64,000 bases of DNA from a bacterium HR28 (lineage in GTDB: Bacteria > Chloroflexota > Chloroflexia > Thermomicrobiales > Thermomicrobiaceae): the NCBI GenBank assembly GCA_002898255.1, contig BEIE01000001.1:992001-1056000 (forward strand). Direction: 5' to 3'. Position 1 is the stretch's first letter, and each line of letters starts with the position of its first letter. This document shows positions 9,018 to 17,949 of the stretch, piece by piece. Made by a program: the position numbers and the translations under genes. The notes under the pieces are model-generated. The model ran no database searches. It worked only from the letters and a program-made list of their open reading frames with translations, and had not been told where the DNA came from.

Positions 9018-9829
9018 ACCCCGACCCACGTGCGCAGGCGCTCGAGGAATGTCGTGGGCGCAGCAAGGAGTTCCGGATCGGGATTGGGCGGTGGAACCTC
9101 GCGATCCTGCACGACGGCAAGCGCGGTATCCCGCAAGCGCTCGGCCGCCTCTGGACTCGCGAGTGTTGCGACGCGCTCGAGAGCATCCCGGAGACGGGGC
9201 GCTCGCCAGTCTGGACTGTGAGCATCGCTCGCCAGGATGCTGACTGCACCAGCACGCACCAAGCGAGCGGCAGCGTGCTGGGCAGCGTGACCGTTCTGTC
9301 CGAAGAGTGAGTCGGCATTAACCTGAAGAAGCGCGCCGGCCTGGATGGCCTCAAGGGCAAGTGCTGGCTCCCGCTGGATCGGGATGTATCGTTCGACATG
9401 AGCCAAGATCGGGCGAAAGCCAGCGGAGCGAAGTTCGAGGAGCTGTGCGGGGAGTGTCGTTGGCCACTGTGTCCAGTCGGGAAGCTCGACTAACACCCAT
9501 CGCGTGTCCCCGATTGGCAATGCGGCGCCACTCTGCAAGCGTTCCAGAAGATCGGGCAGGAGCTGTTCCTCCATACCGACAAGGAGTTCCAGGGGAAGTT
9601 CCTGTTGTGCCGCACTCTCACGCAGGAGTTCGGCGGTCACGCGAACCGTGTGTGCGTCGCAACGGCGAGCGTGCGGTGTGGCGACGAGGATGCTTGTCCC
9701 ATCCTGAACCGCAACGCGGAGCATCGCCAGCGCCTGATCAAGGTCTCGCGCACCGTCATCGAGACCGGGCAATACATGACAGTGGATATCGACTTGCACA
9801 GGCAACGATCGCTGCTCCACGAGACTCAC
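9014..9829 (-). CDS. CpsB/YwqE-type PHP-domain protein-tyrosine phosphatase
   Basis: 271 residues of the PHP superfamily: metal ligands appear in 'DIHCHVLPGLDDGA' (residues about 14-27), 'ATPHARR', 'GMEEQLL', 'HVERY' and 'ASDAHS'. The combination matches manganese-dependent tyrosine phosphatases that act on bacterial BY-kinases controlling capsule and exopolysaccharide synthesis. No kinase or glycan genes are adjacent, so the partner is unknown. The start is a GTG at 9829 with a purine-rich GGGGAAAGGGG run immediately before it. It is convergent with hemY and shares four bases with its stop. Other PHP phosphoesterase activities are possible. Confidence 0.82.
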   Translation of the reverse strand: MSLVEQRSLPVQVDIHCHVLPGLDDGARDLDQALAMLRVAVQDGTSILVATPHARRCDAHTVRVTAELLRESAAQQELPLELLVGMEEQLLPDLLERLQSGAALPIGDTRWVLVELPDWTQWPTTLPAQLLELRSAGFRPILAHVERYIPIQREPALALEAIQAGALLQVNADSLFGQNGHAAQHAAARLVRAGAVSILASDAHSPDWRAPRLRDALERVATLASPEAAERLRDTALAVVQDREVPPPNPDPELLAAPTTFLERLRTWVGV

Positions 9830-10252
9830 CCCTTTCCCCTATCAGTCTACGCTCCTACTGGGGGAAGACTATGGCAAATCGATGTCGATCTAATGCTCTG
9901 AGGCAAGGAGGGACGAGAGGGGATTCGTTCAGCCGTAAGGCGCGTGGCATTGGCGAACCCGACATTTGGTGATTCCACCGGCAGTAGTATGGATTTCGCT
10001 TAGGGGCTGTTTCGTGAAAGAGGGGAGCGGGAAGCTGGTGGTCTGGGGTCGGTGCGGGCGCGGGAGACATGCCGCGACCACCGTGGGATTGAGCCCGAAA
10101 TGGGCAGTCAAGAGCGGAGCATCTCGAGTCCTGGAAGCGAGGGGGCTATCATCGAGGTGAGCATGGTGGAACGGTTGCCAAGAGCGAGCAGCAGGTGTTC
10201 AATTGCCTCAGCGCGGGTGTGCCCGTGACGGCGGAGGAGGCAAAGGCGAACC
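9830..10252. other. intergenic region upstream of tatA and the phosphatase gene
   Basis: A 423-bp stretch between divergent genes with no convincing reading frame. It holds an inverted repeat GGTGGTC (10037-10043) with GACCACC (10076-10082) and a short GCCC/GGGC hairpin just after it. I see no clear promoter hexamers; it presumably contains the promoters of both flanking genes. Confidence 0.4.
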
Positions 10253-10447
10253 ATGCCCAATCTCGGATGGCAAGAGCTGCTGATCGTCCTGTTCATTATC
10301 GTGATCATTTTCGGCGCAGGGAAGCTCCCGGAGATCGGTCGCGGACTCGGGCAGAGCATCCGGGAGTTCCGGCAGGCGGCTCGCGAGGCGCAAGAAGCGC
10401 AGCAAGCCGAGCAAGCGCAGAGCAATCTGCCTGACAAGACTGCGTGA
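10253..10447 (+). CDS. tatA: Sec-independent protein translocase TatA
   Basis: 64 residues. One N-terminal membrane helix ('LLIVLFIIVIIFG') is followed by the hinge and amphipathic helix 'GAGKLPEIGRGLGQSIREFR', the hallmark of TatA/TatE, and a short charged tail. It forms the pore-side component of the twin-arginine export system for folded proteins. A purine-rich GGCGGAGGAGG stands about 12 nt upstream of the ATG. No tatC is in the window, so the rest of the system is elsewhere. A strong terminator follows at 10528. Confidence 0.93.
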   Translation: MPNLGWQELLIVLFIIVIIFGAGKLPEIGRGLGQSIREFRQAAREAQEAQQAEQAQSNLPDKTA

Positions 10448-10527
10448 AGCGCTTCGTTTGTTGTTCCTGTCGGATCTGATCGGCGTTGGGCGCTACCGCA
10501 AGCGTCAATGCGTGATGTGCTGATTCC

Positions 10528-10554
10528 GACTCCTGCGGTGCGCAGGAGTCTTTT
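10528..10554 (+). terminator. rho-independent terminator after tatA
   Basis: Stem GACTCCTGC (10528-10536) and GCAGGAGTC (10542-10550), nine perfect pairs with a 5-nt loop, followed by TTTT. It ends the tatA transcript about 80 bp after the stop. It lies only 42 bp before the fluoride channel gene, so an attenuator role for that gene is also possible. Confidence 0.8.
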
Positions 10555-10595
10555 CGTGCCTTTCGTCGAACGAATGGGTGGATTGGGACGCGAAG

Positions 10596-10964
10596 ATGGA
10601 GTTCCTGCTCGTTGCTGTGGGCGGGGCGATCGGTGCGACTTTGCGCTACCTTGTGACGAGTTGGATCCAGCAGCGTGTGGATTTCTTTCCCTGGGGTACA
10701 CTGGCGGTCAATCTGGTCGGGAGCTTGCTCATCGGTATGATTCTCGAGATGACACTCCGCGGATATCTCTCAGGCCAGGCGCGACTGTTTATGGCGGTTG
10801 GCATCCTCGGCGGCTTCACAACTTTTTCTTCCTTGAGTTGGGAGACACTCATGCTGCTCGAAGAAGGCGACATGATCCCTGCGCTACTCAATGCACTCGG
10901 CTCGATAATTGCTGGTGTCTTGCTCGCCTGGCTCGGCAGCGTGCTTGTACGGTGGATGCTCTGA
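10596..10964 (+). CDS. crcB: fluoride ion channel CrcB/Fluc
   Basis: 122 residues with four membrane helices. The family motifs are present: 'GGAIGATLRY' (residues 8-17), 'WGTLAVNLVGSLLIG' with the conserved Asn, and 'GGFTTFSSLSWE' with the pore Phe/Thr/Ser track. The protein works as a dual-topology dimer that exports fluoride across the cytoplasmic membrane. A GTG at 10578 would add six residues; the ATG at 10596 fits the family N-terminus better. It begins an operon with the DUF190 gene 10 bp downstream. I found no convincing fluoride riboswitch upstream. Confidence 0.93.
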   Translation: MEFLLVAVGGAIGATLRYLVTSWIQQRVDFFPWGTLAVNLVGSLLIGMILEMTLRGYLSGQARLFMAVGILGGFTTFSSLSWETLMLLEEGDMIPALLNALGSIIAGVLLAWLGSVLVRWML

Positions 10965-10974
10965 GAGGCGAACG

Positions 10975-11343
10975 ATGCGGCTGGTGGGTCCGGCGAAGTG
11001 GCTGCGTATCTACGTCGGAGAGCGTGATCACTGGCATGGGAAGCCGCTGTACGCGGCGATTGTCGATCTCCTGCGACACGAAGGCATCGCCGGGGCGACC
11101 GTGCTCCGGGGCATGGCGGGATATGGTGCGAGCGGGCTCTTGCATACCGCGCGGATCGTGCAGCTCTCAGTCGATCTTCCTGTTGTCATTGAGGTGATCG
11201 ACACCGCAGAACGGATTGCCCGCGTGTTGCCGAAGATCGATGAGATGGTCAGTGAGGGGCTCATTATTGTGGCGGACTGTGAGGTCGTCGCCTATCGTTC
11301 TCGGCGCCAACGAGGTGAGGTGACTGGAGGAGCAGAGAGCTGA
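10975..11343 (+). CDS. DUF190 (PII-like) protein
   Basis: 122 residues matching DUF190: 'LRIYVGERDHWHGKPLYAAIVDLLR.EGIAGATVLRGMAGYG' (residues 9-50) then 'DLPVVIEVIDTAERI'. DUF190 proteins are small alpha/beta proteins resembling PII signal proteins and are often found next to crcB, as here. A role in fluoride response or in regulating the channel is inferred from context only. The start ATG at 10975 follows the crcB stop by 10 bp. Confidence 0.85.
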   Translation: MRLVGPAKWLRIYVGERDHWHGKPLYAAIVDLLRHEGIAGATVLRGMAGYGASGLLHTARIVQLSVDLPVVIEVIDTAERIARVLPKIDEMVSEGLIIVADCEVVAYRSRRQRGEVTGGAES

Positions 11344-11370
11344 CCGCGTGGGTTTCATGGGGCCCCGGTA

Positions 11371-11871
11371 GTGTGCGAGAATTGCGGTGCGTCACCGCGC
11401 GGATCTTCAGAGCGGGTGGTGAACGGCGGGGGACGCAGAGTGGACGAGGCGCAGCGGTTGCTGCATTATCTCGCCGAGCACTATACCGGCCGCGAGGAGG
11501 CGAAAGATCTCGAGCGGAGCTCCGCGGGGCTCGAGGAACACGAGATCGCGGCCGAGCAGCGGCGTGTGATGCGGCGAGAGCATCAGCTCGCCGAAAAACT
11601 TGCGCGTGCGTTCCAGCGGGGGCTACGCCGGGCCTACGCGGCGTACCTGGCCGGTGGCAACGCGATCACGCTCGATGACCGCAAGCGCGACGAGAACGAG
11701 ATGGCAGAGGCGCTGATCCACTTTCTTGTCGGCACTGGTTTGGCGAAATCGACGACGCGTGAAACCGAGCCTCTGCATTACCTCTACATCATCGCAGTCG
11801 ACTGGGATGCCTTAGCCCGCGTCGCCCGGGAAGCACAGATCGACTTGGCAGCGCTGCTTGAGGTTCACTGA
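11371..11871 (+). CDS. hypothetical protein between DUF190 and rnc
   Basis: Up to 166 residues; I do not recognise the family. The open frame from GTG 11371 begins with a C-x-x-C pair, but a GTG at 11440 behind GGCGGGGGA gives a more natural 143-residue protein beginning 'DEAQRLLHYLAEHYTG'. The body is helical and highly charged, with many Arg/Glu, and ends 'LHYLYIIAVDWDALARVAREA', which suggests a small globular domain. It lies 3 bp before rnc and is probably co-transcribed with crcB, DUF190, rnc and prs. Confidence 0.65.
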   Translation: MCENCGASPRGSSERVVNGGGRRVDEAQRLLHYLAEHYTGREEAKDLERSSAGLEEHEIAAEQRRVMRREHQLAEKLARAFQRGLRRAYAAYLAGGNAITLDDRKRDENEMAEALIHFLVGTGLAKSTTRETEPLHYLYIIAVDWDALARVAREAQIDLAALLEVH

Positions 11872-11874
11872 AGG

Positions 11875-12633
11875 ATGGGTGAGCACGAAACGGCGCGAGC
11901 AGAAGCCCCAGCTCGCGACGAGCGGCTCGAGCGAGCAATGGAGTCGCTTGGGATCCGGTTTCGGCGCCCTCACCTTCTGCGCCAGGCGCTCACCCACCTT
12001 TCCTATGTTCACGAACGAAGCCGCAGCCTTCGCACAGCGGTCGAAGAGGCCAACGAGCGACTCGAGTTCCTCGGCGATGCAGTGCTCGAACTCGTGGTGA
12101 GCGAGTTCCTTTACCGACGCTTCCCGCATGCCAGCGAAGGCGAACTCACTGCGTATCGCGCGGCGCTCGTCCGTACGCCAACACTTGCCCGCTGGGCGCG
12201 TCGGCTGGGGCTTGAATCGTTGCTTTACCTCGGACGCGGGGAGGAACCGCGGCCCGGACGACCAGTCCGGGAGCGCATTCTGGCTGGGGCCTTCGAGGCG
12301 GTCTTGGCGGCGATCTACCTCGATCGCGGGATCCGGGCCGCGCGAGCCTTTCTGCAGCGGCTTCTTGTCGAGGAAGCTGAAGGGCTTATTGTTCTCGGTC
12401 AGGACGAGAATTACAAGGGAAGACTCCAGGAACTCACCCAGGAACGGTTGCACATCACGCCGGTTTACCGCACCATTGCAGTGACGGGGCCGGCGCACCA
12501 GCGTACGTTCACGGCCGAGGTGCTGATCGGCGAGCGTCCGTACGGAGTGGGACACGGTCCCAGCAAGCGAGCCGCCGAGCAAGAGGCAGCTCGGCGTGCA
12601 CTCGAACGATTGCGGGCGGAGGGGATCGGCTGA
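11875..12633 (+). CDS. rnc: ribonuclease III
   Basis: 252 residues. The nuclease domain shows the signature 'NERLEFLGDAVLELVVSEFLY' (residues about 60-80) and the second catalytic Glu in 'GAFEAVLAAIYLD'. The C-terminal double-stranded-RNA-binding domain begins at 'DENYKGRLQELTQER' and ends with 'GPSKRAAEQEAARRALERL'. It processes rRNA precursors and structured mRNAs in the cytoplasm. The start is four bases after the upstream stop, and the prs start is four bases after its own stop, so the three genes are tightly coupled. Confidence 0.95.
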   Translation: MGEHETARAEAPARDERLERAMESLGIRFRRPHLLRQALTHLSYVHERSRSLRTAVEEANERLEFLGDAVLELVVSEFLYRRFPHASEGELTAYRAALVRTPTLARWARRLGLESLLYLGRGEEPRPGRPVRERILAGAFEAVLAAIYLDRGIRAARAFLQRLLVEEAEGLIVLGQDENYKGRLQELTQERLHITPVYRTIAVTGPAHQRTFTAEVLIGERPYGVGHGPSKRAAEQEAARRALERLRAEGIG

Positions 12634-12637
12634 CCAA

Positions 12638-13612
12638 ATGGGTGGACTCTACGACCAGCTGACGATCTTCGGCGGGAATTCGAATCCCGAACTCACCCGG
12701 GCGATCTGCGCCTATATCGATATTCCTCCTGGGCGCATTGAGGTCTTCAAGTTCAGTAATGAGAACATTTTCGTCCGCATCGGTGAGAGCGTCCGCGAGA
12801 ATGACGTCTTCGTCATTCAGTCCTTCTCAAGTCCGGTAAACGAGAGTATCATGGAGTTGCTCATTATTATCGATGCACTGAAACGCGCCTCCGCCGGACG
12901 GATCACGGCGGTAATCCCCTACTATGCCTATGGTCGGACTGACAAAAAGGATCAGCCGCGCGTACCGATCACTGCGCGGCTGATCGCGGATATGATCACC
13001 GTCGCGGGGGCAGACCGGATTCTGACGGTCGATCTACATGCTGGTCAGATCCAGGGTTTCTTCAACATTCCCGTCGATGAGATGACAGCACTCCCGATCT
13101 TGGCGCGGTACTTCCAAGAGAAACGTCTACAGAACCCGGTTGTGGTCTCGCCGGATCTCGGAAGTACCAAGCGTGCCCGTAACTTCGCCGAGGAGCTCAA
13201 TGCGCCGCTCGCCATCATCGAAAAACGGCGACTTGGCAATGATGACCGGACGGAGGTCTTGAACCTGATTGGGTCAGTGGACGATGCTCAGGTTATCTTG
13301 ATCGACGACGAGATCGATACGGCTGGGTCGATCACCCAGGCTGCGGAGCTCTGCATCGCTCGTGGCGCTCGCGAGGTCTATGCGGCCTGCACGCATGCTG
13401 TCCTGAGTGGCCCAGCAGTCGAACGACTCGCGCTGAGTCCGATCAAGGAGATCGTCGTCACTGATACCATTCCCTTGCCGCCGCACAAGCGGTTAGACAA
13501 GATCACTGTTCTCTCGGTAGCACCGCTCCTCGGGGAGTCGATCCAGCGGATCCACACTGGAGCGAGCGTCAGCCTGGCCTACCGGAGTGCTGGGCGTTTG
13601 CCTCTGCGCTGA
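12638..13612 (+). CDS. prs: ribose-phosphate pyrophosphokinase
   Basis: 324 residues. 'FSSPVNESIMELLIIIDALKRASAGRITAVIPYYAYGR.DKKDQPR' (ATP site), 'VDLHAGQIQGFFNIPVD' and the PRPP-binding loop 'LIDDEIDTAGSI' are all in place; Glu replaces the usual Met in the loop. It makes PRPP from ribose 5-phosphate and ATP for nucleotide, His and Trp synthesis. The ATG at 12638 overlaps no upstream coding sequence and leaves the family N-terminus intact. Last gene of the crcB-rnc-prs run; 530 bp without genes follow. Confidence 0.95.
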   Translation: MGGLYDQLTIFGGNSNPELTRAICAYIDIPPGRIEVFKFSNENIFVRIGESVRENDVFVIQSFSSPVNESIMELLIIIDALKRASAGRITAVIPYYAYGRTDKKDQPRVPITARLIADMITVAGADRILTVDLHAGQIQGFFNIPVDEMTALPILARYFQEKRLQNPVVVSPDLGSTKRARNFAEELNAPLAIIEKRRLGNDDRTEVLNLIGSVDDAQVILIDDEIDTAGSITQAAELCIARGAREVYAACTHAVLSGPAVERLALSPIKEIVVTDTIPLPPHKRLDKITVLSVAPLLGESIQRIHTGASVSLAYRSAGRLPLR

Positions 13613-14142
13613 TTACGCCATCCGGTGGTCTGGGCACAATCGAGAGTTCCCCGGGGCCCGAGTTCACGGCGTGAGGAGCGGAGCGGCTTCGTCCACTCTG
13701 GTTGTCATGAGTGGACCAGCATTGGTTGCAGCCCAGCCCGCAAGGCGCCATCACTGGCACTCCGAGCATCGCCAGGATTGAAGGCGCTCACACAGGCGTT
13801 CGGTAGAGGTTTCCGGTGTCCAGGGCGGGATGTAAGCGGTTGCCAATATCAGGCTGCCCCGCCCTCGGCCGTACATCTGCAAGGACGTTCGCCCTACCTG
13901 ACACGAGGAGCGGGAAGACTTTCAGCTCAGGGTGAGCGAGGATGGCGAGTTTATCGCGTGACGGGCTGCCCCAAGACGGTGGAAGGAACTGTGCCGCCGA
14001 GCGGCAGTGTGCTTGGACTGCAGGCAGTCGCCCGGGAGGAACTTCGCGAGCCGGATTCCGGCTCGCTGCTTGACGATACGCAAGGGAACGTGGAACGATT
14101 CTCGGGCGCTTGGGCGGGCGAGTAGCTGGTGAGGTGTGAACA
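13613..14142. other. 530-bp intergenic region with several perfect hairpins
   Basis: No convincing gene. Perfect inverted repeats include GTCCACTC/GAGTGGAC (about 13691-13716), GGGCGGG/CCCGCCC (about 13823-13864), TGCCGC/GCGGCA (about 13992-14006) and GCGAGCCGG/CCGGCTCGC (about 14046-14066). It may be a long structured 5' leader of the penicillin-binding protein gene or hold a small RNA. I found no tRNA, RNase P or tmRNA motif. Confidence 0.4.
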
Positions 14143-16314
14143 ATGTCCCGCTCTCCTTTCCGGTCTCCGAGACGGCGGCGGAACCTTGGCCCACTGCTCG
14201 CCGGTTTCGTTGCCTTCCTGGTCGTGACAGGAGGCCTCGTCGCGGTGGCCCTTCAGTACGGGGCAGCAACACGCGGGACAAACAGCACTACCACTGGTGT
14301 TCCTGCGACCGTATCTGCTTCTCCCCAGCGAGAAAGCCCCCAGACAGCGAAGGAGGCTGCTGAAGCCTTTGTCCGCGCTTGGGAATCAGGTGATTACCGA
14401 TCGATGTACGCACTGATTACTCGCGCAGCGCAGCAAGAGATTGATGAGGACTCGTTCGTCGCGCGCTATGAAGGCATCGCCCGCGAGATTGGTCAATTGT
14501 CAATCGAAATTACGCTCGGTGAACCGCTTCCTGGGACCATGCGGTTTCCCATTCATGTAGTTCGGGAATCTGCACGTGTCGGTCGGCTTGAGGAAGATAA
14601 CGCGATACCAGTGATTCGCGAGGGAGATGGATACCGGATTGACTGGACGCCCTCACTGATCGTTGCGGATTTGGGTGACGGGCGTGTGCGCTGGATTCCG
14701 ACGGTGCCACAGCGGGGGCGAATCCTGGACCGCAAGGGGCGGCCGCTCGCGGAACTCGGTCTGGTCAACAAGATCGGGGTGATTCCAGGACAGATCCAAG
14801 ACGAGAAGCTGCTGCTCGAGCGGTTGAGTCAGCTCTTGAACGTACCGCCGGAGACGATCCGGCAGCGGTATGCTGGCGGGCAACCGGACTGGTTTATGCC
14901 TGTCGCGACACTCCCGGATCCGATCGATCCCCAGCTCTTGCAGCAACTCGCGGGGATTCCTGGGGTCGTCGTCCGTCAGTGGCCGGAACGCGTCTATGCG
15001 CTGGGACCAGCTGCGGCTCATGTGACCGGCTATCTCTCTGAGGTAACGGCTGAGGAGCTCCAGACACTCGCTGGTGAAGGATACGAACCTGGCGATCGAA
15101 TTGGCCGAACCGGGATCGAAGCCTGGGCCGAAGACTGGCTCCGCGGGCGGCGAGGAGGACGTCTTGTGATCGTTGGCCCCGATGGGCGCGAGCGGCGCGT
15201 GCTCGCTGAGGTCCCTGCCCAACCGGCCGCTGATGTCGTCACCACCATCGATCTGGATCTCCAGCGTGCAGCCTACGAAGCTTTGGGTGATCGGGTTGGG
15301 AGCGTCGTTGCTATTGATCCCAAGACGGGAGCAATCCGCGCGCTCGTCAGTCGCCCGAGTTTTGACCCGAATCGTTTCATCCTCGGTCTACGCCCGGACG
15401 AGTGGCAAGCGCTCAACGACGAGCAGCAGCGACCGCTCCTGGATCGGGCAACGCAGGTTGGCTATCCAACTGGCTCGACCTTTAAGATCGTGACCATGGC
15501 AGCGGGAATGGAATATCTGGGGCTCGATGCGGAGCGCGTGTTTGATTGTCCGCCCACGTTCAGCTTACCGGGGAGCTCTGTCGTGTGGCGGGATTGGAAC
15601 CCGCAGGGACAAGGGCGACTCACGCTCCACAACGCGCTAGTTCAGTCGTGTAACACGGTCTTCTTCCAGGTCGGGGCAGCGCTTGACGAACGTGATCCAA
15701 ACCTGTTGCCGCAAATGGCACGTGCCTTCGGTTTTGGCTCGGAGACTGGCCTGCCTGAACTTCCCGAGAATCCTGGTCTCGTCCCGGATCCGGCCTGGAA
15801 GCTGCGCGAGCGGGGTGACTACTGGGCCCGCGGCGACGCGGTGAACCTTTCAATTGGGCAGGGATTCTTTCTTGCTACACCACTCCAGGTCGCGGACGCC
15901 TATGCGGCTGTTGCCAACGGGGGTACGCTCTGGCGACCGTATCTCATCGAACGGGTGACAGCGATCGACGGAAGTGATCGTGAACGGACAGAGCCGAAGG
16001 CGCGTGGTACGCTTCCCATTTCGGCCGAACACATTGCGGCGATTCGCTCGGCACTACGCGATGTCGTGGCACGACCCAATGGGACGGCGTACAGCGTGTT
16101 CCAGGGCTTTCCGTTGCCGGTTGCAGGGAAGACAGGAACGGCCGAGTCGGGCCAAGATGCTCCACACGCTTGGTTCGTGGCGATTACGCCCGCAGACAAT
16201 CCGCAACTGGTGCTCGTGGTGATGGTAGAACACGGGGGAGAGGGATCGCGCGTGGCAGCCCCGATCGCACGGCAGATTTTGGACGCAGCGGTTCGCTCTG
16301 GCTTTTTCGAGTGA
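14143..16314 (+). CDS. class B penicillin-binding protein with MecA-like N-terminal domain
   Basis: 723 residues. A membrane anchor at about 17-39, an NTF2/MecA-N-like domain at about 65-165 ('AKEAAEAFVRAWESGDY..MYALIT'), a dimerisation domain beginning 'RGRILDRKGRPLAELG', and a transpeptidase domain with S445-T-F-K, S502-C-N and K663-T-G. It cross-links peptidoglycan outside the membrane. The domain order is that of MecA/PbpA-type proteins. In staphylococcal MecA this architecture goes with low beta-lactam affinity, but resistance cannot be inferred here. The next two genes, on the other strand, also act on the envelope. Confidence 0.93.
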   Translation: MSRSPFRSPRRRRNLGPLLAGFVAFLVVTGGLVAVALQYGAATRGTNSTTTGVPATVSASPQRESPQTAKEAAEAFVRAWESGDYRSMYALITRAAQQEIDEDSFVARYEGIAREIGQLSIEITLGEPLPGTMRFPIHVVRESARVGRLEEDNAIPVIREGDGYRIDWTPSLIVADLGDGRVRWIPTVPQRGRILDRKGRPLAELGLVNKIGVIPGQIQDEKLLLERLSQLLNVPPETIRQRYAGGQPDWFMPVATLPDPIDPQLLQQLAGIPGVVVRQWPERVYALGPAAAHVTGYLSEVTAEELQTLAGEGYEPGDRIGRTGIEAWAEDWLRGRRGGRLVIVGPDGRERRVLAEVPAQPAADVVTTIDLDLQRAAYEALGDRVGSVVAIDPKTGAIRALVSRPSFDPNRFILGLRPDEWQALNDEQQRPLLDRATQVGYPTGSTFKIVTMAAGMEYLGLDAERVFDCPPTFSLPGSSVVWRDWNPQGQGRLTLHNALVQSCNTVFFQVGAALDERDPNLLPQMARAFGFGSETGLPELPENPGLVPDPAWKLRERGDYWARGDAVNLSIGQGFFLATPLQVADAYAAVANGGTLWRPYLIERVTAIDGSDRERTEPKARGTLPISAEHIAAIRSALRDVVARPNGTAYSVFQGFPLPVAGKTGTAESGQDAPHAWFVAITPADNPQLVLVVMVEHGGEGSRVAAPIARQILDAAVRSGFFE

Positions 16315-16481
16315 TCGGGACGGCTGGAGTGGAGACCCCGGAGAAGGATTCTTTCCTGCCACGGGTCGACTGTGACCGCCCGCGAAGGGCGTTGGCCAGT
16401 AGCCATCCTCGGGAATGATTACCCCTTACCGCTTTTCGAGCCCACTGGGTATCTTCGCTGGCGATTGCGGAATTCGCCAGT

Positions 16482-16510
16482 GGAGGCAGGGAATCAAGTT
16501 CCCTGCCTCC
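16482..16510. terminator. hairpin between convergent PBP and transpeptidase genes
   Basis: GGAGGCAGGGAA (16482-16493) pairs perfectly with TTCCCTGCCTCC (16499-16510) over 12 bp with a 5-nt loop. A second hairpin CTGGCGA/TCGCCAG lies directly before it (about 16458-16480). There is no U-run on either side, so if it ends transcription from either gene it is not a textbook rho-independent site. Confidence 0.5.
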
Positions 16511-16542
16511 GGAGCAGCGACCGAGTGTATGGAACACGGTCA

Positions 16543-17913
16543 TCAGTAATGGATGCTGACCACCGAGCCGATATTGAGGAAGTTCCAGAACCACTCGGCG
16601 TCACTGTTCTGAAGACCAACACAGCCGTTGGAGGTAAAGCCACCGAACTGTGAGGGCGGAGTCCAGTAGTTCCCGTGGAGTGCATAACCACCTGACTTAA
16701 AGTATTGTGTGAACTGCACGTTCGTCAGGTAGTAGTAGCCCGGCGATCCCGGTGGGATGCCCACGGTGGCCGCGTCCATCGTCTCGTTGCGGACACGGTA
16801 GAAAATCTGGAAGACCCCAACGGGTGTTTTGCCATCACGTCCCGCTGTGATGATCGCGACGTAGACTGGCCGGTCTCCGTCATAGGCGACGGCGTAGAAG
16901 GAGCGGAGGCTCACATCAACCCAGTGACCACCAAAGCGTTGGGGCGGGATGTCCGGCACCAGGGGTTCCACCCATGCCGCTGCTACGTAGCGGCCGTCAC
17001 CGACTTCGTACCAGATCGGATTACCCTCAACTGGATCGCCGAGGGTGAGACCACGGATCGGCACTGGGTGACGAGCGTACGTCCAGGCGAGGATCGGAGC
17101 GCTATTACTGGGTGCGCTGCGGATAGCCAAGGTCGTCGCGGTCACTCGGCCAAATACTGCTCCGTCATCCGTTGCCACGGCCCGCGACCATCGGTAGTCC
17201 AAGAGCTGTGGTGGCACCTCGATCGCGTCCGGGCGTTTGGGGACTGGACTGGTATCGACACCGCGTGCCTGCGCATACTGCGCACCTAGCCGACCAAGGA
17301 GCACTTCGAACGGTGTGCCCTTGTTTTCTGGGTGGTACTCAAAGCGCGCTCGTTCGAAGTACTGAACGGTATAGTACTGTCCTGTATCAGGGTTCCATTC
17401 GGTAAATTCCTCCGAAATCGGGTAGCCGAACGTGTACAGGCCGCCGTTCGCTTCCCAATACGCTTTGAAGCCGTACGCAAGTGTGTGTCCGGTTTCCGGA
17501 AAGTATCGCCGCTGCGGATCGGTGTTGGCGATCTGTGGGTCGATCTGGATCGGACGGAAAGCCGCCTCCTGACGCCGTGCTTCGGTCAGCCAGTTTCCAA
17601 GAAGGGTCGCCAGCACGACGTATCGTGTGCCCTGATTTTGTGGATGGTACTCGAAACGGGCACGCTCGAAGTACTGGACCACCAAGCCATCCTGCGTGAA
17701 CGGCTCGGTGATGGGGAAGCCAAAGGTCATCAGCCCACCGTTACTGATCCAGGCCCACAGGAAGTCACCGCTCAGGTGGTGCCCCGTCTGGGGGAAGTAC
17801 AGTACAAGTTCATGCCAGTCGGCAGCAGCAGTGGGTCGGGTTGTTGGAGCACTGAGCGAGACTAGAAACAACACAAGGAACGCCACCGAGCTGGATACCA
17901 GGCGACGAGGCAT
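16543..17913 (-). CDS. secreted L,D-transpeptidase with two FERARFEYHP repeats
   Basis: 456 residues. A signal peptide (residues 1-30, ending 'TAAA') is followed by two copies of a roughly 75-residue module (about 37-110 and 134-213) with the pattern 'YFP.TGH.L...F..YW..NGGL.TFGYPI...F......VQYFERARFEYHP.N.GT..V', an SH3-like segment (about 250-320) and a YkuD domain (about 330-456). The active site has His413 and S428-N-G-C431; the common form is S-H-G-C, so Asn replaces His. The family forms 3-3 cross-links in peptidoglycan or anchors proteins. The modules probably bind the cell surface. Convergent with the PBP gene. Confidence 0.88.
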   Translation of the reverse strand: MPRRLVSSSVAFLVLFLVSLSAPTTRPTAAADWHELVLYFPQTGHHLSGDFLWAWISNGGLMTFGFPITEPFTQDGLVVQYFERARFEYHPQNQGTRYVVLATLLGNWLTEARRQEAAFRPIQIDPQIANTDPQRRYFPETGHTLAYGFKAYWEANGGLYTFGYPISEEFTEWNPDTGQYYTVQYFERARFEYHPENKGTPFEVLLGRLGAQYAQARGVDTSPVPKRPDAIEVPPQLLDYRWSRAVATDDGAVFGRVTATTLAIRSAPSNSAPILAWTYARHPVPIRGLTLGDPVEGNPIWYEVGDGRYVAAAWVEPLVPDIPPQRFGGHWVDVSLRSFYAVAYDGDRPVYVAIITAGRDGKTPVGVFQIFYRVRNETMDAATVGIPPGSPGYYYLTNVQFTQYFKSGGYALHGNYWTPPSQFGGFTSNGCVGLQNSDAEWFWNFLNIGSVVSIHY

Positions 17914-17949
17914 CCGTAACCCCTTCCCTACCCTGTTGGAGGCGAACGA

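Noticed and set aside
10448-10595. Possible fluoride riboswitch upstream of crcB.
   Set aside because: Some consensus-like words (CTGAT, ACTCCTGC) occur, but the GG-x-GATG opening and the pseudoknot arms cannot be placed; the hairpin is better read as a terminator.
13625-14125. 166-codon open frame before the PBP gene.
   Set aside because: The composition is rich in Ser/Arg/Gly/Pro without any domain-like pattern, no ribosome site precedes it, and hairpins run through it.
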